64,000 bases of DNA from Immersiella caudata (Eukaryota > Ascomycota > Sordariomycetes > Sordariales > Lasiosphaeriaceae): assembly GCA_030512335.1 (NCBI GenBank), contig JAULSU010000003.1, positions 4,898,001 through 4,962,000 on the forward strand, read 5' to 3'. Under the pieces are notes generated by a model, which was not told the origin of the DNA, made no database searches, and saw nothing but the letters and a program-made list of their open reading frames with translations. Positions 33,716-44,704 of this stretch are shown here, one piece after another. A program made the translations under genes and the position numbers. Position 1 is the first letter of the stretch; the number at the start of each line of letters is the position of its first letter.

Positions 33716-35333
33716 GATGTCGGAAGTTTTTTGAGTATTGATAGAGATGCTGGTGAAGGGAGAAGATGTGAATTGTTGGTGATGAGGAGGAAAGACTGGG
33801 AGTTCAAGAGAAAGATTTGTTGGTCGGTCTTATACTTTTTTCCCCCCCTGTCTCATCCAGAGACAAAACTTCCCTATCTTGTCAGGACACACTTTCACGG
33901 ATCAGTTGTTCCCTCACATCGCATGTATAGAACCACCATCACCTTCCTAAATGAGATTTTTGCGGTGACAACACGCAGGGATGATATTCTCAGCTACCAA
34001 CCTGCTGCCGCGCACACCGCAGTCAGGGACCCTAGCGAAGTGATGCGAATTTTCCATCTCCAGCTGAAATTGTTGCAATGCTCAGTATTGTGACGCTATG
34101 TACGCGTTCCTATAGTCCTGTTTGGAGACCGAGCCCTGCTACGCCTCGCAGATGCGCCTAGTCATTTCAATATTCCTCTTCGCTACTACCCAATTTCACG
34201 GACGCCGCACAGAACAAAGGTCCAAGTAACGGAATGTGCCGTAGACGTTGAATGCAAACAGCTAGTACCGGACTTTTTACTATGGAAGCCAGGCGTTGTT
34301 GCCCTGCACAGCCACTTACCATTTGGAATTTCCTACCGCCTTAATATAAATGCAGATCCAAGTAAGGCCTCTAACATCATGTTTTGGCGAGCGTGCCAAT
34401 CACAGCAAGAAAAGAGCGCAGTACCCCCTGCCAAACACGCGCTACCTCGCGGCGTAATCCTCCAGTGTAACCGCGGATCTTCTCCAAACCGCCAAATAGC
34501 CCTCATTGGACGCATCGCCACTTCTAGCAGCCCCCGGGCCTCGCGGGTATCCCGTGTTCTCACGACCAGATTCCATTTTAGCCGTTTGGGTGCGATTTTC
34601 ATCCATCTGCCCCATTGCTCTTGGCAGCAGTTTTTGCCGGCGTAGTCATTCGGGATTTCATCATAAGGCAGAATCCGATACATAGGTGGGAACAGTAACT
34701 ACTTGTGAGGACGGGCCCTGTAACGCGCCTACCGCGACCAGTCCCATCAACGGCGATGAAATGAACCGGGGGGAGGGGGGGGAAAGGGGTGTAAGCCGCC
34801 CTGGGCAAACCAAGAGTCCGAGAGCGAGGAGCATTCGTGGCTAGAGATGAGGAATAATGAGCTCAGACCTCTGGACTCAGTTCACTCAGTTCTTTCGGAC
34901 TTGCAATCTGCCTTGGCTGCTGCGGCTCAGCAGCAGGGAGATAGGGAACAGGAGCCCTTAAAACGAAGCTTAAGACGAGGGCATTCTTGAGGACGATTCG
35001 CAGTGCATTTAGAGCTGCCAGCCAAAGTTCTAGCCAAAGGCTAGAGCACCACCAAGATGAAGGGCCTGTGCGCCTTACACAGAGTTTTTGGTCGGGGGGA
35101 ACAGAAGGATATAACGGTGGTACCGTACGACTTTAACACGCCATTTAACGTGCAAGTACTGTCGATAGCGGGGCGGCACGACCACAGAGGGGAAGGTCGC
35201 TGAAGCCGGGGAATGCTAATCCTCTGACAACAGGTGTCGAGAGGATCCAGGGAGCAAAGCGTCTGTCAAGCGAGCCTGACTGATAAAAGATGCCTGAAGA
35301 GACATTCGTTCCGCGTCGCTTCGTTCCCAAACC
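33716..35333. other. Gene-poor region, 1.6 kb, with one coding-like fragment
   Basis: On the minus strand, 34683-34333 is open for 116 codons. Its first 80 residues (YRILPYDEIPNDYAG...; ARGLLEVAMRPMRAIWRFGE) look like a piece of a helical fungal protein, while the rest loses that character. I take it as a possible gene remnant, not a gene. The remainder shows no feature. Confidence 0.35.
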
Positions 35334-36562
35334 ATGCCTGACCAATGCTTTTATCCTCCTTTCTCATCGATCAAGCAAAACTCCAGCAGGCACTCGCCAT
35401 TTGCCAACCAACAACGTCTATCCCAAATGTACGGCCACAAGATAGATCCCTCCGGAGACACCGTCATCTCGCTGCGGCCTTCGAAAGCGGCCTTCGCTGT
35501 GTGGCAGTCGCGACTTGCAATTGAAGATGAAGATTTTTGGGGCAAGTACAAGAAAAAGAAAAAAAAAGGGAAGAATTTGCGTGCGCCTCTGGAGCCTCAA
35601 CCTAAGCCTGAGGTTGAAGCAAGAGTACGATTCCTAGTCTTCTCTCGCCATCTCATCTTGGCCTCACCGGTTATTGCCGCTATTCTATCCATCTCTAGTG
35701 GCTGGAGCGAAGCACAGAAGGATACGGATGGCTTGTACCAGTTCGGAGCCGATGATTGGGATGAAACTGCTTTCTCCATTGTCCTCAACGTCCTTCACGG
35801 CCAGCATCGCAAAGTCCCAGAGACCGTAGCGCTTGAAATGCTGGCCAAGATTGCCCTCATTGTGGACTATTACCAAGTTCACGAAGCGGTGGTGCTGGAG
35901 TCTCGCACGTGGCTTAGCGCACTGAAACTAGCCAAACTTCCAACGGAACTTAACAGAGACCTCTGCCTGTGGCTTACTGTAGCTTTTGTGTTTACCGATA
36001 CGGAAGTCTTCAAGTCGCTGACCAGAGTCGCTATCTTGCGAAGCCGGGAAGGAATGAAGTTGCCTGCTGGCCTTCCGATTTCATTGGCTGTCAATGGTGA
36101 GTACCATGGCCGGATAAACTTTCTGTTTCGCCCGTGCTGACAGTCTATCTAGAACGCATTGGAGAGGTCCGAAGCTCATCAGTCAGCGCAATCGTAGACG
36201 GCCTCGAAAAGCTTCGGGAGGACTACCTGGAAGATCGAAAAGGGTGCGGTTTCGAATGTCGAGCCATGCACTTGGGTGTCCTCAACATAAGCATGAAGCA
36301 GCTCAAGATCGGTGACTTCACCACCATGGAGGGTATAACAATTGTGGAGCTCGTGAATGAGCTGAAGAATATACAGTCGCCTCGGTGGTCCCACTCTTCC
36401 AACCGCCGTTACGATCATTCATGCCCGACCCAGGGAGCTCAAATTGGACCAACGGCCTTTAATTTAAACGGCGAGACGCACGATACGGGAAGTCATTACA
36501 ACAGCGACGAGCAGGGCACATTAAATAAATTCGCAGCGGAGCTGGTGCAGAACTTGAAGTAG
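35334..36562 (+). CDS. BTB/POZ-like protein, C-terminus cut by a transposon
   Basis: Two exons, 35334-36096 and 36153-36562, with a 56-nt intron (GTGAGT...ATCTAG), give 390 residues. After a Lys-rich patch (KYKKKKKKGK) comes a BTB-like segment: FLVFSRHLILASPVIAAIL, an acidic DDWDETAFSIVLNVLHGQHRKVPETV and IALIVDYYQVHEAV, as in fungal BTB proteins whose domain reads out a stored substrate or partner. The true start may be the second ATG at 35427 (MYGHKIDPSGD). The stop codon TAG is made from the TA target site plus the first base of the Fot1-like element, so the present C-terminus is probably not the original one. Confidence 0.8.
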
Positions 36563-36690
36563 AAGCTTGGACCCCCTAACCGATCCACCCCCATGCCGAT
36601 CATCATTTTCCCCTAAACACCGCGTCGCGCTCCCCCCATCGCAACAGCAACAACTCCTTCAATTTAGCCGTAATCTACACCAAATTCAAG

Positions 36691-37400
36691 ATGCCGACGC
36701 TCCGTGAGCAGGATATCCAGACTGTAATCGATTTAGTCAATAACGGTGTAACTTTACGAGAAGTGACAGTAAAAACCAAGGTCCCGTATACCACGCTTTA
36801 GGGCCGGCTTTATGGCGCGATTACCTGTAACGAACGTGAATTATAGCACCGGTGGCTTTCTCTAATTAAGGAGACTTTTTTAGTGGATTAAGCTTGTAAT
36901 GAAGAAGCTTCTGTAAGGCCTCTTATAAAGGTGTAACTCTTTAGAATAGTGTAATAGATCCTTACGTAAGGAGGAGACTTACACCTACTTAGTAAACGCT
37001 AAGTTAACTGCTTTTTTAACCGCTATAAAAACGTTAAGGTTAAATCCTCTCACCCTTTAAATTAAGAACGACGCCGAGGTAGTACTAAGGAAGCCTACAA
37101 TAACTTCTTTCACCACCTAAAGTTCCAGATTAACAGTAAAAATATCCCTTTAAAACACATCTTTAACGTTAATAAACACGGTATATAAAAAGTGGAAAAT
37201 ATAAAAGGCGGTAAAGTTATTAACGACTCTTTAACGTTTAAGGTATATAAGTAAACCTTAAAGGCTATAATTTAAGTCTCTGTTATTAAGGCGGTTATTA
37301 CTAAAGGTTAAAGACTTATACCTGTTATAGTGTTTACCGGTGTAAGCTTATAAGGCTAATAATACCTCGATTATTTTTAAAAATAACCGATTATCTGTAA
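36691..37400 (+). pseudogene. Remnant of Fot1-like transposase, N-terminal part
   Basis: From ATG 36691 the frame reads MPTLREQDIQTVIDLVNNGV and continues like the psq/CENP-B helix-turn-helix DNA-binding region. Many TAG/TAA codons then interrupt it, the first at 36799, at positions where CAG (Gln) would fit. Matching degraded sequence resumes after the nested insertion (38095 onward), where the DDE catalytic part would lie. No functional protein can be made. Confidence 0.75.
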
Positions 37401-37419
37401 TTAAAAGTGTTAAATTCTA

Positions 37420-38094
37420 GCCTCTGAGAGCGCTAAAGAGGCCCTGTATTTACAGGGCCTGCCAGTGAGGAAGGCGCTGGGTACCCTGCACCTGCAGCCA
37501 CCCACTAGCCACAATGTGGCTTCGAACCTTCTGGAATCCAGAAGGCCTCAGGGCCTTCAGGGGGCCACAGAAGGCTCTGGAAGCCCACAGGCTTCCACAA
37601 CCTTCTGAGGCCACATCAGTGATTACGAGGCCTGTGGAGAGCCTCCACCATACTATTCTATTATTGTATTAGTAGTAGAAAGCTCTGGAATTTCCATTCC
37701 AGAGCTCCCACAGCCTATAACTAGCCATCTCCTCTCTTGTAATTAGCTTTCCTCACAAGCAAGCAATCTACTTCCTTCAGTTAAGTACTACTCACTGAAG
37801 CAAGCAATTCACAAGCAACACAGTTATCATTACAGTGCAGAGTTCACTGAAACCTTCTGTTTTACAGCGCATAATCCGCTGTAACTTGTCTTTTAGGCTC
37901 TGTAGTACAGGCCTTCGTTTGCTTCCTTCAGCACCTTAGTAAGCTCTGCTGTCGTACCTTACAGCGCTCCTCCGGAGCACTGTACTCGCATTTCTTCCCC
38001 TAACCGGAGCACTGTACTACAGGCTCCCACAGGCTCTCAGGCGCTGTAATACAGGCCTGTAGAGTGCTACAAAGCAACAAAAAGTACAAATACT
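37420..38094. repeat. GC-balanced repeat E2, copy 1, nested in the transposon
   Basis: A block of ordinary base composition inside the AT-rich element. It begins near a perfect hairpin (AGGCCCTGTA-TT-TACAGGGCCT, 37439-37460) and contains several variants of CTGTAGTACAGGC. It ends near GTGCTACAAAGCAAC. A second copy lies inverted at 62367-63316. No coding frame. Exact ends are approximate. Confidence 0.75.
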
Positions 38095-39408
38095 CCCCTA
38101 CTGGCTTCTTTAATAAAAGGATCGCCTTAAAGTGGTTAAAAGAAGTTTATTTACCAGAAACTTAGCTAGAAAACCCTATATAATAAAGACTTCTTATTTT
38201 TAATAAGGTGAGTAATTATATCACTAATAACTTTATATTTACCACCTTTTAAAATAAGGTTTAACTTCTATATCTGCCGCCTTACACCTCTTATAAATCT
38301 TAGCCTCTTAACCGTAACGTTTTCTCCCCGCTTAAGACATACTTTCGCCAGGTGATTACCCCACTAGCAGGCTGCTAAACAACCACTCCCTTTAACAAAT
38401 AATAATAGCTATTAACCTATAAAGACACCTCTATTTAAAGTTATACGGTAAGAAATATACGTAGTGGATTTAAAAAGACGGGGATCTAGCTATTTAACCC
38501 CGCTTAAATATTAAAAGACCGCAAAGCGCTAGTCAGGGACTTACCCCCTCCCCTTAACCACTCCTTAACACTAATAAACCTCTTTATTACGTTAATAACC
38601 CTTTTAAAGACGCCTTAACATAGCCGTAACATCTATAACAGTTTACATAACACCTTATAGCAGTAATCACCTTCCTCTTATAACGTTAGAAGCCTCCTGA
38701 TTAAAGCAGGGAAGGCCCTGGATAAGGGTAACACTTATAGGGCTCTTTTAAAAGCGGAAATCGCGCACCTATAGGCGGATCTCGCTGCTGAAAAGCCTTA
38801 TATAAAGAAGCGAGTAAGGGAGCCTGTAAACGATAAGTTCGCAAGTATAGAATCTATCGCTAAAGCGAACAAGGCCTTAATAAAACCTCCCACAGGGAGG
38901 AAGTGGAAGAAGACTGCGGACCCGCCTTCCAACCTTGAGGATCGCGTAAAAGAGGTTATTTAAATACTTTATAGGTTTTACGAGGCAGAGGAGATGTAAT
39001 AGACATTATTTTCTACTGTTTTTGGCCGTGTGGGAATGTTTTTGGCATTGGTGTTATAATGGGGTGACCCCCTGTTTCCATGGTCGGTTAGGGGGTGGAT
39101 CGGTTAGCGGGTCCAAACGTCTACTCGCTAGTGGGACTGGAGCTATCCGACTTTCTCACGGTTCATCCAAAGAATGATATGCTCTTCAATGGGGGGTGCT
39201 AGATATCTTTGGACTGGCGACCAAAAACCAGATGCATCTCAAAGCCTAGAGCTCATCATCGGGGGTGGTTAGGCTCGGGCAGAGGATGAGAAGATAGGTT
39301 TAGGAGATGATACTTGACGAACTCGGCAGGCATTGTTGTGTTAAATCCTGCAATGATATTTCCGTGCTGTGCCTTGACCTTGGTCGCTTCTAGGCGGGCG
39401 CCTAACTT

Positions 39409-40156
39409 TTACCTCGCAGACACCTGGTGACGCTTTTCGTGGTGATCAGAAATTCCTAGCGGGAACCGGGGGGCTGAATTGCATTTCCCTTCGGCCACCA
39501 CACCGAGCATCTCTGACTTCCTGAATATCGGTGTTACGTCATGATGGCGAGTCCGCTGTGTTAGCGGCGAAAAGAGAGGGGCACACCCAAGCGGTCCAGG
39601 AGGGCACAAACACAGCGGGATGACGTGGCTGAGCTTCACCTCGCAGCTCCTCGTTTCCTGGTCTCTGGCCTCGCGTACGGCGTCCGCTAGTAACACTAGC
39701 AGCCGAGAGAGATGGTCGCTGTCGCGCTCGAAATCAGCAGCGACATGCTTGCATGGTTGGATGCGCGCAGGATGGGCAGCGCCCTTCTCGGCCGGCTCCT
39801 TCGGCCCATCGAAAACAAAGATTGGCTCGACTCCGGCGGCGAAAAGATGCAGGAATTGGAAATAAAAGTCGCAGATAATGTGGTCCACCGCGTTCATTTC
39901 CGTCTTTGCATCTGCGAGGTTGTTGTTGGCTACATTGATGGCTGTCTTGATCTCAGAGACGGCGAGCGGAGTGTCGATAGCGATGCGCAGCGGTCGCTTG
40001 TTGGTTTCCCAACATTCGGCAGAGAGCGTCGCCAACGAAACGAAGCGACCATTGTACGTCCTCTCTTTGGTGTGCTCCCACAGTCTGCACCGAGAATAGT
40101 CAGCAACACATGCAAATTTCCCAGCAGGGAAAAGAGACAAACCCCTTGACCATCAT
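39409..40156 (-). pseudogene. Decayed GEN1/Rad2-type structure-specific nuclease
   Basis: A start exon (40156-40143) and a second exon (40084-39409) join across a 58-nt intron (GTTTGT...GTGCAG) to give MMVKGLWEHTKERT, the Rad2-family MGIKGLW start. XPG-N features follow: FVSLATLSAECWETNKRPLR, IAIDT, and PIFVFDGPKEP about 100 residues in. The frame then loses family character and stops at 229 residues, whereas GEN1/Yen1 nucleases are several times longer. A match to the conserved CALL-RLGV stretch of the catalytic I-domain (TGTGCCCTCCTGGACCGC near 39600) lies in another frame, so the catalytic region is broken. It is an internal wreck or a truncated duplicate of a Holliday-junction resolvase-like gene, 0.3 kb from the transposon. 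Confidence 0.7.
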
Positions 40157-40548
40157 GACTGGAGCTGAAGGATAAAATGAGATGCAGGATTTTGGTCTGC
40201 TGGATGAATTGGGTTTGTGCAAGATTTGTGGGAAGTCGCGTCCAGTGCGGAACGCCAAGGTTGCTTCCTCGGAAAGTCTGGGCTTGGTGGCGCTCGTTGA
40301 CGCGCCTCGCACACGACATCAGCAGATGAGGCATGAGCTTACCAGCGAGCCAAGTTGGCCATGAGGAAAGTTACGAGAGGGCTAAAATGAATCAAGATTG
40401 TAGTATTCCTGCAGCACTATCGATAAACATATGTACGGAGTAACGAAGTACAGGACCAAGTTTTTTCCCACGTCAGTCGCCCCCTCCCGATCTCTACCTC
40501 CAGTCTCTGAGCATCAGCTGCTTTGCCACCCAATTTCACCCAAAGTTC

Positions 40549-40957
40549 CTAACCCAGCGCGCGTCCCTCCTTGGAGTAAAACTTGTCGCGAGGCACGTTC
40601 ATGCGTCCGGTGTCCCAGTAAAAGGTGCCATGATCGGTCCGATAGGTAATGCCAAAGCCGCCAATGTAGTAGAAGGAGGATTGGTGGATGGTGGCCGAGT
40701 ACCCGGGGAACTTTCCGCCAAAGTCAAAGGTCCACTGCCGGTCGCCGTTGTGGTCGCGGGCATTGCACACCCAGTTCGGCAATGGTCAAGGCGCCGCCCT
40801 GGACACCAGTATCGACGATCCTCAGCTCGGCGCAGTTTTGGGCCGCGGTAGGCTTGTTGACGTCGTAATTGACCAGCCACGTGACATAGCCTGCCGTGGT
40901 GCTGGTGAGCCCAGAGAGGGCTACGAGGGCAGCGATGGGCGTCTTGGGAATGATCAT
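40549..40957 (-). pseudogene. Small secreted protein gene with a frameshift
   Basis: From ATG 40957 a signal peptide (IIPKTPIAALVALSGLTSTTAG) and the stretch NCAELRIVDTGVQGGALTI are read. The natural continuation, WVCNARDHNGDRQWTFDFGG and on to GRALG at 40549, lies in the +1 frame. The shift falls around 40780-40785, and no GT-AG pair there could act as an intron. A one-base indel or a sequencing error explains it. Intact, it would be a secreted protein of about 135 residues of unknown function. A 1-nt assembly error would make this a normal gene. Confidence 0.6.
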
Positions 40958-41409
40958 GTGTGATGTTCGGGTGGGAGTTTGAGGGTTGCTGAGACTGAGA
41001 TGAATTGGGTCACAAACAGGGCCGGAGCACTGTTTTATATTACTTTGGCCACCTTCCTTTTCCTCTCCTGTCTTGGACCTGTCAGCTAACGAAAGTCGTC
41101 CGCTTGATTCTCCATGAAAGAGGGCTTGGAAGGATTTGGTGATTTCCCTGGCAGTGCGGAAACTTTCCGTTCAATTATTACCAGTGCCGTCGACCAATCA
41201 GAGGCGCTTCGTCCCTTGTTGTGTAACAAGCTCATTCGTCATCCCACTTAACAATGTCACTGTGTGCCTTGTGCAACAGTCGTTGGACCTGGAATCGATC
41301 CTTCCGCAGCGTACATCTAAGCCAGCCACCGGGGCTCAGCCGTTTCAATTGGCGCAATCCCGTTGATTTTTAATTACTACAACAGCAGTTTCTCGGATCC
41401 TCCACTCTC
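40958..41409. other. Intergenic region, 0.45 kb
   Basis: Promoter side of the small secreted gene (TATATTACTTTGG near 41035-41050) and 3' side of the third MFS gene. No further feature. Confidence 0.45.
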
Positions 41410-43041
41410 TCAACCAGCAACTTCGAGAAGCGTCCTGGCGCTCTTCCGATCAGAATAGCGCACAGCCCACCACAGCAGGAAGTACACTCCGGCAGCACAT
41501 CCGCTCGTGCCCGCCACGGTTCCAAATCCAAGCAAATGCTTCGGTGCATTCTCGGCAGGGAAACAATACGCTCCGTAAAAATAGCCCATTTGTGCAGCAA
41601 TCGTCACCATACCAATGGCAAACGATCGTACATCAGGGTGCAAATTCCTGAAAAGATCACCGAGATACGCCAGGCACTGAGAATAGGCCATCCAGAGTCC
41701 GCCCGTCATGAAAGAAAGGAGAACGTAGCGGGCTGTGAAGTCGTGGATGACACAGGTCAGGACAGCCGTGAGTGAGATGAGGACGAGTCCTGAGACGATG
41801 ACAAGGCCGCGGTACTGCGGAAAACGGTCCGCGGCAAACCCACTGCCGAGGTTGAAGACAACGGCCACACCCCAGATGGGAGCCTGTAAGTGTCAGCTCC
41901 ATTAAAACAGACCAGGAAATGTAGGAACATACCGTCATGTACTGCGCCATGACCGGGTCGGTATAGCCCAGTCCCCTGACCAAAACCGGGTAAAAATACG
42001 TCAAAATCGCCGCCCCGCTGTACATCTGCAAGCTAATTAACATCTCTCTCCCCCCTTTTGCCCCTTTTCAGCTCCGGGCATGAGAAGAAAAAGACTTACA
42101 ACGGTAGCAACCGAAAACAACCAAACCCTCCGGCTCCCCAACGCCCCCATCATCGTCCTCCCCAACCCCAAACTCCCCTTCCCCTCTCCCTTCTCCTTCA
42201 ACCCAACCCCCGTCACCGTCCCCGCCCTCCTCAACCTCCCCACCGCAATCTCCCTCTCCTCCTCCCTGAATCTCCTCCTCGCCTTGCCGCTCTCAGGGTA
42301 ATCCACGAGCACTAAGTATCCCACCGCCGCCACCACCACCGTAACCACGCCTTCCACCAAAAACAACCACCTCCAACCCCTCATCCCTCTGGCCCCTTCC
42401 AAATCCTTCATCAGCCCGCCGGCGATGAGTCCTCCAAATAAACCACCGCATTGCGCACTGGTGAGGAACCAAGCCGTCCGCTTGCCCATTTCCGAAGGGG
42501 TGTACCACGATGAGAAAATAAAGACCATTCCAGGGGTAAGACCCGCTTCGAGAACGCCGATAAGGATACGCACGACGAGAAGGGCAGAGAACGATTTGAT
42601 GAGGCAGGTTAGGGCGGTGACGACGCCCCAGAGGAGAGCGAGCGTGGGGAGGTAGAGCGAGGGGCGGGAGCGAGAGAGGAGGAGGGAGGAGAGGGGGGTG
42701 AAGAGGATGTAGCCAACTACCCCTGTTATCAGCAATATATCCACGAAAGAGAAAGTGGTAAGGGAAATACCGTAGTAAATCACCACGGCGAGACTGAACT
42801 GCGACGAGGAAAGACGCAGATCGCTGGTGAGACCCGCAATGTTGGCGTTGCCGAGGTTGGCGCGGTCCATCCAGGAAAGAAGATTCATGATCCAGAGCAT
42901 GGGGAGGAGGGAGAGGTCAATCTTGCGAACGAGTTTACGCTCGGCTTCAGGCGTCCAGGAGGGTTCTCTCAGGGCGCTATCCTCGGATGGAGTCTTTTCC
43001 AATGAGCCCATCGTAACGTTTGTCTCCTTTGGAGATGCCAT
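41410..43041 (-). CDS. MFS transporter, anion:cation symporter (Dal5-like), second copy
   Basis: Four exons (43041-42771, 42722-42100, 42025-41933, 41883-41410) give 486 residues. The start RKLVRKIDLSLLPMLWIMNL followed by SWMDRANLGNANIAGL is diagnostic for the ACS branch (TC 2.A.1.14). About twelve helices are traceable; SMxLRR-type loops are replaced by RIGVLEAGLTPGMVF-like motif C. The first intron is 48 nt, a multiple of three without stops, so the unspliced frame is also open; splicing restores YYGVVGYILF at helix 2. The last intron brings MAQYMT to APIWGVAVVFNLGSG. It is only distantly similar to the 6929-8610 transporter, so not a recent duplicate. Substrate unknown. Confidence 0.9.
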
Positions 43042-43828
43042 GTTGTGTTGCAAGTTCAAACGGAATAGATATCCCCAATTCTGCACATATCTTGTAGACA
43101 GTGCGGGATACTTCTTCTCCTTTCGACCAGAGAGTGGCAACAGGTGCTCTGATCCAACACCGGAATCCTCAATACAGAATGGCCTCACACACTATCTTGG
43201 CAAAGGATGGTGATAACAAATCAACCAACAGAAGCCCGAGCCGCTGCTGCGGGTGACGGCCAACAAACATGTCGGGTACAGGCAGCCAATCATTTGTCTG
43301 GACTTGAGTGTCGGCATGCACATAAGCCGGATGCGTCCGCACGCGGGGTTGTTAGTGCTATGCTTGGCACTGCACAGTTCTCTCAACTGAGCCCATGTGT
43401 GTGCCTAAGAGGGTATGAATCATGTTCTTTTGTCCTGAAGGATGAGTGTCGTGGTGTCTGTGGTAGGCCTTGTGACGGCCTCGGGTGTGCCTCTGCCGAT
43501 GCATGCCGGGGAACGACAACAGGAGGATTCGCTGCTGTGCCCTAATTCCGACACCGCCGTGTGGTGAAGGTGTGCACCAGTTGTGGTGGCAATGGTGTGA
43601 TGAAAGTCCGAGGGAGAGGTCTAGACCGTTGGCCTGCTGTCCAATGCCATTTCTCTCCCCGCTCAGGACGGCGCGACAAATCCAAGGAGGTACAAATTTT
43701 CGTAACCTCAAGCCAAGAGCTGCAATAAAGTGCGGTCCTATTCTGGTGTTTGTTTCGGCCACAACAGTCTTGTTGCCATTCACAAAGAAAACCACTCATA
43801 TATCCAAGACAACCCCCCCCCCCCTCAC
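43042..43828. other. Intergenic region, 0.79 kb
   Basis: 5' side of the third MFS gene and 3' side of the methyltransferase gene. It contains a run of 12 C at 43813-43824. No gene. Confidence 0.5.
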
Positions 43829-44704
43829 TTACTCCAACCTCGTCATCTCAAACGCCAAACCCCTCACCCTCGGATCCAACCACGTGTGCTTCGGATTCCA
43901 CAGGCTGATGCTACTATCGACCTTCGCATCCACTTCCCACTTCGTCCCCGTCCTCTCCTCCAGGTCCTTCACCAGCGCCCTGAATGTCTCCGTGTTGTGC
44001 GAAGGGATATTCCCATGCCAGAAACATTCCTCGCCTTCCGCCGCTCCACAGGCCGTCCCAATAATCGATGTGCCCACTTGGTTCTTCAGACTGCCAATTG
44101 CCTTCTCAATGCAAACAATCTGTCCCTCCCTCGCAAAAGAATGCAGTATCATGCCCAGATTCACCACGTCAAATTGCCCCCCCAGCTCCTTCCACGGCTG
44201 TTCGCTATTTCCCAACTGCACATCCCCTTGGTACATCTTCGCTTCCAACCTGTCCCTATCCCGGAAGAGCTCGTAGCCTAGCTCAATAAACTCCTTCCTC
44301 AGCTCCACACCCGTCAGGTTTTCCCCAGGCACACCATCAAACACCAGCTTGCGAATGTCGTGACCCAAGCAACATCCTATGTCTAGAAACTTGCCACCGG
44401 CTTGCAGTCGTTGAAGTAGACGAGGGTACAGGAGATTCCGCTGCGACAGCTGAAAATCGAGAAACTCAAAGCTGCCGATGCATGGAAAGGGGAAGGCATC
44501 CCAGGCGCGGTTCCGGATGTTGAGGACTTGGTCGTGGATGTTCTGGGGGTGAATGCCGCTGTATTCTTCGAGGAGTTGGCGGGCGGGCCAGGGGAGGTTT
44601 GGCTTGGGGTGGAACCAAGGGGCGTCACCGGGTTTGTGGACGAAGCCCGTCCAATTGATGACTTGGTTAGAAAGGGGTTTTGGGGACGCCATAGTTGAAG
44701 TCAT
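43829..44704 (-). CDS. SAM-dependent methyltransferase (class I)
   Basis: A single exon of 291 residues starting MTSTMASPKP; an alternative start lies four codons later. The SAM-binding motif I is KFLDIGCCLGHD at 105-116, followed by GVELRKEFIELGYELF (motif II) and FDVVNLGMILHSF (motif IV region). The family includes fungal methyltransferases of secondary metabolism such as those acting on polyketide or terpenoid carboxyl/hydroxyl groups. No metabolic cluster surrounds it, so the substrate stays unknown. The frame is open upstream through a low-complexity ITITITIT stretch, which I exclude. Confidence 0.9.
   Translation of the reverse strand: MTSTMASPKPLSNQVINWTGFVHKPGDAPWFHPKPNLPWPARQLLEEYSGIHPQNIHDQVLNIRNRAWDAFPFPCIGSFEFLDFQLSQRNLLYPRLLQRLQAGGKFLDIGCCLGHDIRKLVFDGVPGENLTGVELRKEFIELGYELFRDRDRLEAKMYQGDVQLGNSEQPWKELGGQFDVVNLGMILHSFAREGQIVCIEKAIGSLKNQVGTSIIGTACGAAEGEECFWHGNIPSHNTETFRALVKDLEERTGTKWEVDAKVDSSISLWNPKHTWLDPRVRGLAFEMTRLE

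Larger units (their letters stand above)
36562..39121. mobile_element. Fot1/pogo-like DNA transposon, RIP-degraded (copy 1)
   Basis: 2560 bp flanked by TA duplications (36560-36561 and 39122-39123). The ends are inverted repeats: left GAAGCTTGGACCCCCTAACC and right, read inwards, GACGTTTGGACCCGCTAACC, both followed by GATCCACCCCC. Most of the interior is strongly AT-rich with many TA dinucleotides and stop codons. A degraded transposase frame starts at 36691. TA duplications, these ends and the CENP-B-type N-terminus fit the Fot1/Pot2 group. The GC-balanced block 37420-38094 is a nested insertion. Not autonomous in its present state. Confidence 0.88.

Noticed and set aside
37420..38094. CRISPR-like array from repeated CTGTAGTACAGG motifs
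   Set aside because: Spacing is irregular, copies are in both orientations, and the host is a fungus.
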